Shown piece by piece: positions 11,404 through 18,964 of a stretch of DNA of 64,000 bases. How positions within the stretch are numbered: the first letter of the stretch is position 1; the number at the start of each line of letters is the position of its first letter. The translations under genes and the position numbers were made by a program. This stretch comes from Parvularcula sp038749595 (GTDB lineage Bacteria > Pseudomonadota > Alphaproteobacteria > Caulobacterales > Parvularculaceae). The DNA lies in contig JBCDHW010000012.1 of NCBI GenBank assembly GCA_038749595.1, positions 28,099 to 92,098 of the forward strand, read 5' to 3'. Below the pieces are notes generated by a model. The model saw only the letters and a list, made by a program, of their open reading frames with translations, had not been told where the DNA came from and ran no database searches.

Positions 11404-12147
11404 TCATGCGGCGGATGGGCTGCGCAGCCATTTCCCGACGACCGTCGCGCCCACGATCAAGAGCGCAGCGATCAGGATCGACGTCGTCAGAGAGGCGCGA
11501 CCTTCATTCACCACAACAACGGCGAAGAGGCCCCAGAGGATCGGCCCGGTATAGGCGAAGGCCGCCAGGCGAAGGGCCAAGAGGAAAGCGATCGCTCCCC
11601 AAATGCAGACGATCAACAGCGCGCCATCCGTTTCGTTACCGAAAAGAGGCCACATACCGGTCTTCTGGAGCGCCGCAGACAGACCGGCAGGTGACGCGAC
11701 GGTGATCCATCCGCCAAGCGCCAGCATGAATCCGTAGGCCACCCGATTGGCGTTGGTCGGCTCCAGCTCCGCGCGCCCTGCGGCGCCAGACCACACCGCG
11801 AAGACGAGGACCCATTCGAGGATCAGGAAGTTGACCAACCCTGGCCCGATGGTCGGCTGGTCCAACGCCCAAGCTGCGTTGCCGAGGAACGCGAGGATGG
11901 CCAACGACCCGACCCGATGCGCAACGGGATTGTTGGGCCGAAACGCATGCCACAGCGCCACATAGATCCCGCCGATAAAAAGCGGCAGCCAGATCGCGAA
12001 GGCATACCCTTTCGGAACAAGGATCGTCCTGAATTGCTCAGCTGTTTCACCGATGGACCCCTCGACACCGAAGAGCGCAGGGAATGACGACGCTGCGATT
12101 TGCAGCAGCGCAGCCGCAACTAGAAGAACAGAGCGAACAATATGCAT
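11404..12147 (-). CDS. TspO/MBR-like integral membrane protein
   Basis: A 247-residue hydrophobic protein with about seven predicted membrane segments, beginning with a signal-like helix. The stretch PKGYAFAIWLPLFIGG and the Trp/Pro-rich helix ends resemble long TspO/MBR-related proteins ('tryptophan-rich sensory protein' type). The substrate of that group is not settled. ATG at 12147 follows GGGGA by seven bases. It lies 13 bases upstream of miaB on the same strand and may be co-transcribed. The family call is tentative. Confidence 0.6.
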   Translation of the reverse strand: MHIVRSVLLVAAALLQIAASSFPALFGVEGSIGETAEQFRTILVPKGYAFAIWLPLFIGGIYVALWHAFRPNNPVAHRVGSLAILAFLGNAAWALDQPTIGPGLVNFLILEWVLVFAVWSGAAGRAELEPTNANRVAYGFMLALGGWITVASPAGLSAALQKTGMWPLFGNETDGALLIVCIWGAIAFLLALRLAAFAYTGPILWGLFAVVVVNEGRASLTTSILIAALLIVGATVVGKWLRSPSAA

Positions 12148-12290
12148 ACGGCCATCCCCGGTAGGGCCTCGTAATCAACCGCCGCGTTTGGGCGCGCTCA
12201 GTGGATATACCTTCACGGCTGGTTACAGGTCCATCGTTTTACGTTTGCCGCCAAGCACGTTATCGCCAGGGCCATCGATTGTGAGGACCT

Positions 12291-13775
12291 GTGCAAGACC
12301 AAACCCCGCCAAATGAGACGCAGCCTGATGCGGAGGAGCCATCTGCTCCCGCCGATCTCGATCAAGCGATCCAAGAGGAGTTGAATGACGCAGCCGCGCC
12401 GCCGGAAGACGCGTCCGCCCTGGCAGAGCTCGTCGACACCGACGCGTTACGCGAGCTTTTGGCGCAGGCGATCATTTGGAGCCGTACGGAGCTTCTGTCG
12501 TGGAACTCAGCGATCCAGCTGGGTTTGGTTTTTGGTGCGCTTGTGCCCGCGGTTATGTTTGGACCGCGGCTGAAGACCTTCATCCAGCGAAATCTCAAAA
12601 AGCGTATGCCACAGGGGGTGCTCCAACGCGCCTGCGATGCGGTGGCGACACTGGCGACCCCCATCGCGGCGTTCCTGGCGCTGACCTTGTTCAACGCCAT
12701 TCTCGCCGATGGGATGGGGCGCGGCTCCCACTTCATCGATGCTGCGCAGTCTCTCCTGGCTGCGTGGATCATCGTCCGATTGGTGACCTTGGCGATCCGA
12801 TCGCCGTTTTGGTCGAAGGTTGCCTTCTACGTCGTATGGCCCGTTGCGGTGCTCGACAGTTTCGGGATTCTGGGCGGGGTCTTCCAGTGGATGCGCGATG
12901 TCAGCCTAGTGATCTCTCCGGAGAGTGCCACGTCACCTGAGGTCGCGTTGACGCTGTACGATGTCCTCCGTGCCGGGATCATCTTCGGGATCTTCATGCA
13001 ACTTGCCGGGTTGTTCTCATCAGTGATCGTGGGACAAGTTCAGCAGACAGATGAGATCAATCCCTCACTCAAGGCGCTGATCGCGAAGGTGATCAACTTC
13101 GTGATGCCGGTGATCGCGTTGATCCTCGCGCTGCAACTGATCGGGTTTAATCTCGCGAGCCTTGCAATTTTCTCCGGTGCGATCGGCCTGGGGATCGGCC
13201 TTGGGCTTCAAAAGATCATCGGCAACTTCCTCGCGGGGTTCACATTGCTTGCGGACCGTTCGATCAAGCCAGGAGATACGATCCAAGTCGAGGATACGTT
13301 TGGCTGGGTCACAGAAATGAAGTCGCGCTACGTATCCATCCGTACACGCGATGGAACGGAGCACCTCATCCCCAACTCAACGTTTATCGAGGAGGGCGTT
13401 GTGAACTGGTCCCACCGTGACCAGCTGGTGCGCGTTCACGCGCCCTTTGGTGTCGCATACGGAACAAAAGATCTCCATCGTGTCCAACAGCTTGCGATTG
13501 AGGCCGCGCAAACCACCGAGCGTGTGCAGAAGTCGAAGGTTCCCGTCTGTAATCTGATGGAATTCGGCGATAACTCGGTCAATTTCGACCTTCGCTTTTG
13601 GATTACCGACCCGCCGAATGGCATTTCAAATGTCCGGTCAGAGGTTTTGATGAAAATCTGGGACGCGTTCCAGGCCGAAGGCATTGAGATCCCATTCCCG
13701 CAGCGGGATCTGCATATTCGGTCCTCTGATATTCCGTTAACGGTCCAAAATGGACATGCGCTCGAGGTCGGCTAG
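12291..13775 (+). CDS. MscS-family mechanosensitive channel
   Basis: A 494-residue inner-membrane channel relieving osmotic pressure. It has an acidic N-terminal tail (about 65 residues), several membrane helices, then the MscS pore helix rich in Gly/Ala (GAIGLGIGLGLQKIIGN, about residue 295) and the beta domain with LIPNSTFIEEGVVNWS. It is larger than E. coli MscS and belongs to the class with extra N-terminal helices. GTG at 12291 is the first start after an in-frame stop; GAGGA lies only three bases ahead, so a later start is possible. It overlaps the convergent PEP-mutase gene by 4 bases. Confidence 0.92.
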   Translation: MQDQTPPNETQPDAEEPSAPADLDQAIQEELNDAAAPPEDASALAELVDTDALRELLAQAIIWSRTELLSWNSAIQLGLVFGALVPAVMFGPRLKTFIQRNLKKRMPQGVLQRACDAVATLATPIAAFLALTLFNAILADGMGRGSHFIDAAQSLLAAWIIVRLVTLAIRSPFWSKVAFYVVWPVAVLDSFGILGGVFQWMRDVSLVISPESATSPEVALTLYDVLRAGIIFGIFMQLAGLFSSVIVGQVQQTDEINPSLKALIAKVINFVMPVIALILALQLIGFNLASLAIFSGAIGLGIGLGLQKIIGNFLAGFTLLADRSIKPGDTIQVEDTFGWVTEMKSRYVSIRTRDGTEHLIPNSTFIEEGVVNWSHRDQLVRVHAPFGVAYGTKDLHRVQQLAIEAAQTTERVQKSKVPVCNLMEFGDNSVNFDLRFWITDPPNGISNVRSEVLMKIWDAFQAEGIEIPFPQRDLHIRSSDIPLTVQNGHALEVG

Positions 13776-14545
13776 CCTCGTTGCTGAAATGCTTCCGCTT
13801 CTGCACGTAAGGCGGCCATGGCGCGTCGAAACGGGTAAGGCCCCGTACTGATCCGACGCACGCCAAGCGCCGCGATTGCTGTGATGTCCGGTGGATTATC
13901 GGCCGTCATAATATTGAGCGGGAGCGTGGTTGCGGCGGCGAGCTGCTTAATAAGGTCAGGATTTGCGAGGCCTGGGGCGAAGAATCCGCTGGCGCCGGCA
14001 CGAGCATAGGCCTCACCGCGGCGCCGGGCTTCGGCGACTAGTTGCGGGTGCGCGCGCTCGTCGGGCTCGCGCAGAAAGACATCCGTACGCGCATTGATGA
14101 AAAGCGGAATGCCTTTCTCTTCCGCCGCAGATCGCACGGTTTTGATCCGCCTAACCTGCTCTTCGCATGGTCGCAGTTCGTTTTCTGTCAGCAGACGGTC
14201 TTCGATGTTGATACCGACAGCGCCCGTCTGAATGACGGCGAAGATGTTGGCGCCGAGTGAATCGAGACTGTCCGCATACCCAGTTTCTATATCGATCGAG
14301 ACTGGGCACTGGACGGCCTTGCACATTGCCGCGCTGATGATCAAAAGCGTCGCGAACGGAATGTCTTCTCCGTCGGAATATCCGTTTGCTTCGGCAATGC
14401 TCGCGCTTCCCGTTGCGACGGCGGGAGCACCGGCAGCCGCGACAGCTGACGCGGTGCCCGCATCCCAGATATTGGTCAGAACAAGGGGATGCCCTTGCTG
14501 GTGGAGGGCACCAAACGCTTCTGCCTTGGATTTTTGGTCAGCCAT
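13772..14545 (-). CDS. isocitrate lyase/PEP mutase-family enzyme
   Basis: A 257-residue TIM-barrel enzyme of the phosphoenolpyruvate mutase/isocitrate lyase superfamily. It begins with the LTNIWDAGTASAVAAAGA segment, carries the metal-site region SIDIETGY and the NIEDR motif, and has the INARTDVF strand. The conserved lyase cysteine motif (KKCGH) is not seen, so it is not a true isocitrate lyase. An oxaloacetate-, 2-methylisocitrate- or phosphonate-type C-C/C-P lyase or hydrolase is possible; I cannot choose. Confidence 0.87.
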   Translation of the reverse strand: MADQKSKAEAFGALHQQGHPLVLTNIWDAGTASAVAAAGAPAVATGSASIAEANGYSDGEDIPFATLLIISAAMCKAVQCPVSIDIETGYADSLDSLGANIFAVIQTGAVGINIEDRLLTENELRPCEEQVRRIKTVRSAAEEKGIPLFINARTDVFLREPDERAHPQLVAEARRRGEAYARAGASGFFAPGLANPDLIKQLAAATTLPLNIMTADNPPDITAIAALGVRRISTGPYPFRRAMAALRAEAEAFQQRG

Positions 14546-14626
14546 TTCAACTTCCGCTCTCGTTTTGTCGGAACGAAAGCAGACCGGCCTGGAACTTAGC
14601 GCCGCAAATCGGGCGGCGCTGTCTTT

Positions 14627-15403
14627 TTATCCGTGCACTTCGTCGACGGGGGCGGCGACTTTCCCGTTATGCAGTGCGTTTGCTGCCGAGGATTTCGGCG
14701 GCGGCAGTGCTTCGTCAATCGCCAACCGATATCCGCCACTCTCCGTAAGCAGAAGAGCGTTTTCGCCGGGACGCGGCTCGATCTTCTGACGCAGCCGATA
14801 GACATGGGTCTCAAGCGTGTGCGTGGTCACGCCAGAATTATAGCCCCAGACCTCGTTGAGGAGCGTATCGCGGCTAACCGGACGCCCGCCCGCACGGTAG
14901 AGATACTTCAGGATCGAGCTCTCCTTCTCGGTCAGCTTAATCCGGCGGTCGTCATCGTCGACCAGCATCTTGACGGCGGGCTTGAACGCGTACGGACCAA
15001 TCTTGAAGATGGCGTCCTCTGACTGTTCGTGGCTGCGCATATGGGCGCGTAACCGAGCCAGCAGCACGGCAAACTTGAACGGCTTCGTGACGTAATCATT
15101 GGCCCCTGAATCGAGTCCATTGATTTCGTCGTCATCGCTATCCCGAGCGGTCAACATCACGACAGGCGATTTGAAACCCGTCTCGCGAAGCTTTCGGCAG
15201 AGATCTCGTCCGTCCATATCGGGGAGCCCGATATCAAGGAGAACAAGATCGATGTGTTGCTCATCGGAAAGGCGTTCGAGCGCCATTTGACCGGTGCGGG
15301 CCACACTGACGTGGAATTCGCTATGGGCAGCGAATTGTTCAACCAGCACACGAGCCAGAAGCTCGTTGTCTTCTACGAGGAGCACTTTTGCGGCTCTCGA
15401 CAT
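14627..15403 (-). CDS. OmpR/PhoB-family response regulator
   Basis: A 258-residue two-component regulator: receiver domain (about residues 5-120) with LLVEDNE, the phospho-acceptor in LVLLDIGLPDMDG and Lys in YVTKPF, then a winged-helix DNA-binding domain with LTEKESSILKYLYRAGG and THTLETHVYRLRQKI. The reading frame extends further upstream, but the ATG at 15403 is chosen because GAGGT lies just before it and the receiver fold starts there. No histidine kinase is adjacent, so it is an orphan regulator in this window. A short Ala/Pro-rich tail follows the DNA-binding domain. Confidence 0.9.
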   Translation of the reverse strand: MSRAAKVLLVEDNELLARVLVEQFAAHSEFHVSVARTGQMALERLSDEQHIDLVLLDIGLPDMDGRDLCRKLRETGFKSPVVMLTARDSDDDEINGLDSGANDYVTKPFKFAVLLARLRAHMRSHEQSEDAIFKIGPYAFKPAVKMLVDDDDRRIKLTEKESSILKYLYRAGGRPVSRDTLLNEVWGYNSGVTTHTLETHVYRLRQKIEPRPGENALLLTESGGYRLAIDEALPPPKSSAANALHNGKVAAPVDEVHG

Positions 15404-15709
15404 TTTTTTACCTCTGCGGTCTCGCCCCGTTGAGAGGGCGGATTGGCCGAGCACTCTTCTACCAAAGTGCAGGGCTGGAACGGCAACGTACTTGCCTCCA
15501 TCGCCCCACTCGGACGGAGGATACGACAGTCTTGCCCAGGGCAGGATAGGAACGAGACGCTTCACTCATTTCGTCTCTTAAGCTGCTCTGATCACAAGGC
15601 CTTGATTTGCTAACCCATGGTGAGGGCAAATCGTTCCCAAGGAAACGCAGGATTTCACTATTTAGTGCTATTTCCGGCAGTTCGAGCCTGAGTAGGTGAA
15701 TAAATTCGC
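15404..15709. other. intergenic region between response regulator and yggS
   Basis: No gene is supported in these 306 bases. They hold three inverted repeats: GATTTGC/GCAAATC (15604-15610 and 15626-15632, 15-base loop), GAGACG/CGTCTC (15554-15559 and 15572-15577), and CACTA-TT-TAGTG (15656-15667). The first could end yggS transcription, about 80 bases after its stop; the others could be control sites for the response-regulator gene, whose leader would be up to 300 bases long. None is assigned to a known factor. Confidence 0.4.
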
Positions 15710-16381
15710 TCAACCACGTGGGCCAAAGATACCGCTGCCAACACGAACGTGTGTTGCGCCGAGACTGACGGCGGCCTCGTAGTCGCCTGACATGCCCATG
15801 CTTAACGAAGAAAGTCCTGCATTTTCAGCAAGTTTTGCCAAAAGAGCGAAATGCGGCGCTGGCGTGTCGCCGACGGGAGGAATGGCCATCAATCCTCTCA
15901 CATCGAGTCCGAATTCACCGCGGCACTTTTTTACAAAATCCAGGGTTTCGCCGGGGGTGATCCCAGCTTTTTGCGGCTCTTCTCCAGTATTCACCTGGAC
16001 GAACACTGGCAGGTGTCGTCCTTGCCGATCCATTTGTGTGGCCAGCGCGGCTGCGATTTTCGGGCGATCAACGGTTTCGATGACGTCGAATAAAGCAACA
16101 GCATCGGCCGCTTTGTTCGATTGAAGGGCCCCAATGAGATGCAGCTCGACATCGGAGTAGCGTTCTTTGAGGCCTGGCCATTTTTGCTGGCTCTCCTGCA
16201 CGCGATTTTCGCCAAAAACGCGATGGCCGCCCTCAAGCAGCGGCGTGATGGCGTCGCTGTCGAAGGTTTTTGACACGGCGATGAGTGTCACGTCGCTGGG
16301 CGCGCGATCGGCCTCGATTGCAGCATTGGCAATGCGTGCGAGAACATCGTTTCGGTTGCGGATCAACGTCTCATTGTTCAT
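15710..16381 (-). CDS. yggS: YggS-family PLP homeostasis protein
   Basis: A 223-residue cytosolic PLP-binding protein of the YggS/PLPHP family, which carries PLP but has no known catalytic role and keeps free PLP and amino-acid pools balanced. The PLP lysine lies in LIAVSKTF near residue 35; GENRVQE and the C-terminal SMGMSGDYEAAVSLGATHVRVG, which is split around the phosphate site, are typical. ATG at 16381 is only 9 bases from the divergent start of the thiE-like gene, so promoters of each must lie within the other's coding sequence. Confidence 0.94.
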   Translation of the reverse strand: MNNETLIRNRNDVLARIANAAIEADRAPSDVTLIAVSKTFDSDAITPLLEGGHRVFGENRVQESQQKWPGLKERYSDVELHLIGALQSNKAADAVALFDVIETVDRPKIAAALATQMDRQGRHLPVFVQVNTGEEPQKAGITPGETLDFVKKCRGEFGLDVRGLMAIPPVGDTPAPHFALLAKLAENAGLSSLSMGMSGDYEAAVSLGATHVRVGSGIFGPRG

Positions 16382-16390
16382 GGATCCGCC

Positions 16391-16984
16391 GTGGCAGACT
16401 TTGCATCCCGTGTCATTGCGTTGAACCGCGCCGCCTGGTCGTTGCGCCGGGCAGGCCCGCGCCCATGTACGCTACCGTTCGCTTTGGCGCTGTTTTCCGA
16501 TGCGCAGCGGCTGCCTCCGCTCGAGGAGTTGGTGGAGCAGTTGCCGCGTGACACCGACCCCGTTGCCATCGTTTTCAGGCATGATCACCTACCCGAGGAT
16601 CAACGTTTGGCCGTGGCCGGGCGGGTTTGCGAGGCGGTCCAAGCGCGGGGGCACCTCTTTATTATGGCGCGCGCTTCGCTCAGCGGCGCCGATGGGCACC
16701 ACGCGGTCCCGGTTGGCTCGGGCATCCGAACAACGCCCGTGCATAATGAGGAGGAGATCGCAGCGGCGACCCTGGCAGGCGCCGACGCTATGTTTCTGTC
16801 GCCCGTCAACGGGACGGCCAGTCACCCGGCCCAACCTCCGCTCGGAAGGTCGCGCGCAGTGGCATTGGCGCAGGCGGCGAGGCTCCCCGTGTTTGCCTTG
16901 GGCGGGATGCATGAAGCAACGGCCGCGGTTTTAGAAGGCACGCCGTTTCAGGGCTTTGGAGCGATCGACGCGTTTCGCGTTTGA
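16391..16984 (+). CDS. thiamine phosphate synthase-like TIM-barrel protein
   Basis: A 197-residue protein resembling ThiE/TenI: the late strands read GADAMFLSPVNGT and LPVFALGGMHEAT, matching the phosphate-binding end of the barrel. The usual N-terminal Gln-x-Arg...Lys-Asp substrate motif of ThiE is not present (the segment is ALALFSDAQRLPP), so catalysis as a thiamine phosphate synthase is doubtful. Alphaproteobacteria carry such short divergent ThiE relatives next to yggS. The GTG at 16391 leaves almost no leader; leaderless translation is possible. Confidence 0.75.
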   Translation: MADFASRVIALNRAAWSLRRAGPRPCTLPFALALFSDAQRLPPLEELVEQLPRDTDPVAIVFRHDHLPEDQRLAVAGRVCEAVQARGHLFIMARASLSGADGHHAVPVGSGIRTTPVHNEEEIAAATLAGADAMFLSPVNGTASHPAQPPLGRSRAVALAQAARLPVFALGGMHEATAAVLEGTPFQGFGAIDAFRV

Positions 16985-17000
16985 GCTTAAGCGGTCAACG

Positions 17001-18236
17001 TTAGAACCGGATCGAGCTTTCGATCATCACCGCCGTGGTGTCCTCATCGCCGCCGAGAACGTCGGGCTTGTCGCTATCAACAAATTGCGCAGCCGCGCCC
17101 AGCGTCACGCCCCGCCCAATCACGTAGGCGATCCCCGCCTGGGCCGTTTGGGTTCGCCGATCGAGCGCAAAGGGCAGAGTGACGTTCACCGCGGGGCCGA
17201 TCAGGAGGCTCGCATCGCGCTCAGCGTCCGCTTGGCCGTAACCGAGCATCATCTTCCAGTCGCCCGCCGTGTAGGTCACCCCAGCGTCAAAAGCGAGGTA
17301 ATCACTCGGCCCGCCGGCAGCATTTTCGTCAATGCCCGTATTGGTCGACTTCACCGAGCCGCCAAAGGTGAGATCGCCGTAAGCGAGGTTCAGGCCGAGC
17401 GCCAACGCTTCGTAATCGTCGAGGAGGCTGTCCTCGACCATGCCCGCGACCTGCTCCTCTTCTGCGTGAACAAAGCTCGCGCCGAGACCGAACACCAGGC
17501 GATCACGCCCCAACCGGACGCCGTGTTGGTAGTAGAGCGCGGCTTCTGAGACGTCGCGCCACCGTTGGTCCTGAAGAACAGCGTTTCCGTTCGGATCCAA
17601 AACGAACGTTCCATTGGTTGCCTGTTGGCATCCTTGCTGACCGCAAGTATCCAGTTCGGGCGCGTAGGATACGCCCATTTGAACGTTGCCGATGATCCCG
17701 CCCAAGAACCCGGACGGCGGCATATAGGTGACCTTCGGAGCAACGCCCGAGAAATCGTTGACCGTGTTGACGTCATTCAATCGCGTTGGGTCCGCGCGCC
17801 AGTCATTCACACCGAGGGCGCGGAAAATCGTCGGCGACGTCACGGCCAGCTGCGAGGCAACGCCTTCTTGGGCGCCGACGGACAGACTGCCAAAACCGCC
17901 GCGGGCGAAGATGTAGGATCGGTCGATGAAGACGTCGCTACCCTGGGCTCCCACGCCGCGGCTCCCGCCGAGGGTGAGTGACGAGTAGCGGCCACCTGCT
18001 GCGCGGCGATCGAAGCGGTCTCCGTCGAGCCGCAAGCCGCCCGAAACACCGAGTTCGACCCCGGGAATGACGAGTGTGCTTCCCGTGACCCGGAGACGAC
18101 CGTCGACGTCCGCTTCTCCGGACCCGTCCGCAAGCCCCGACGTGACAACCAAATCGCCTTCAACAACAATAGGTTCGTCCTGCGCCCAAGCGCTGGACGC
18201 AGCTGTTAAGGCAGCGATGGCAACTAAACCACGCAA
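17001..18236 (-). CDS. outer-membrane porin
   Basis: A 411-residue exported beta-barrel. A signal peptide (MRGLVAIAALTAASSAWAQ) is cleaved after Ala-Trp-Ala; the body alternates short amphipathic strands such as FGSLSVGAQEG and TFGGSVKSTN, and the chain ends in phenylalanine (SSIRF), as required by the Bam machinery. It matches the Gram-negative porin family of alphaproteobacteria. The start is TTG at 18236, with GGAG eight bases upstream. It lies alone, divergent from the DUF3576-leuS operon. Confidence 0.88.
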   Translation of the reverse strand: MRGLVAIAALTAASSAWAQDEPIVVEGDLVVTSGLADGSGEADVDGRLRVTGSTLVIPGVELGVSGGLRLDGDRFDRRAAGGRYSSLTLGGSRGVGAQGSDVFIDRSYIFARGGFGSLSVGAQEGVASQLAVTSPTIFRALGVNDWRADPTRLNDVNTVNDFSGVAPKVTYMPPSGFLGGIIGNVQMGVSYAPELDTCGQQGCQQATNGTFVLDPNGNAVLQDQRWRDVSEAALYYQHGVRLGRDRLVFGLGASFVHAEEEQVAGMVEDSLLDDYEALALGLNLAYGDLTFGGSVKSTNTGIDENAAGGPSDYLAFDAGVTYTAGDWKMMLGYGQADAERDASLLIGPAVNVTLPFALDRRTQTAQAGIAYVIGRGVTLGAAAQFVDSDKPDVLGGDEDTTAVMIESSIRF

Positions 18237-18425
18237 GTCGGGGTCTCCAATTCACGTTTCCCTTGAAGCATTAGGTAGGAATTAGGAAGAGCTCCCGCCC
18301 CCATAAAATGGTTAACCGCATGAAATTGCGGACGGGTGAGGCATCGGTGCAACCATCAATCGCGTAAGGGGATTGAAACGCGCTGGAGCGATGCTAGCTA
18401 GCGGTACGCGAAGGAAAGCTGCTGC

Positions 18426-18872
18426 ATGCGTTCGGAAACAAAACGTTTGGTCAAAATTTTTGGGACAGCAGCGGTCGCCGCTGTTCTTGCCGCCTGCGCG
18501 AATACGGGCTCATCCGGTGGAATTGGCGCAACCAATGCGACCCAGAACATGTCATCGGTCAACCGCTACCTCTGGAAGGCGTCGCTTGAGACCATCGATT
18601 TCATGCCCATCGATGACGTCGACCCCGTCGCTGGGGTGATTATCACAGACTGGTATGCGTCGAGCTCCGCGCCGAACGAGCGCTTTCGGGCCAACGTGTT
18701 GATCCTCGATTCGATGCTTCGTGCCGATGCGCTTCGGGTTCGGGTGTTCAAGCAGGTGCAGAGCCCGACTGGCGGTTGGATGGATGCCCCGGTCAATCCC
18801 AACACCGCGCGCGAAGTCGAGAACGCGATCCTCACCCGGGCGCGGGAGCTCCGGCTCAATTCCCTCGGCTAG
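18426..18872 (+). CDS. DUF3576 lipoprotein
   Basis: A 148-residue predicted lipoprotein: N-terminal signal with lipobox LAAC (Cys about residue 23), then a conserved alphaproteobacterial DUF3576 domain including ITDWYAS and the final NAILTRARELR helix. Function is unknown. Its place directly upstream of leuS-lptE is conserved in the class and suggests an outer-membrane maintenance role by association. GAAGGA lies about ten bases ahead of the ATG. Confidence 0.88.
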   Translation: MRSETKRLVKIFGTAAVAAVLAACANTGSSGGIGATNATQNMSSVNRYLWKASLETIDFMPIDDVDPVAGVIITDWYASSSAPNERFRANVLILDSMLRADALRVRVFKQVQSPTGGWMDAPVNPNTAREVENAILTRARELRLNSLG

Positions 18873-18964
18873 CCGCCGCTTTTCTTCTCCCCTGTTTACC
18901 CTAAGCTGAAAGCGCAGCATGAGACCTCGTGCGCGTAAGTTTCTCTCAAAGGTAAAGACACCGA

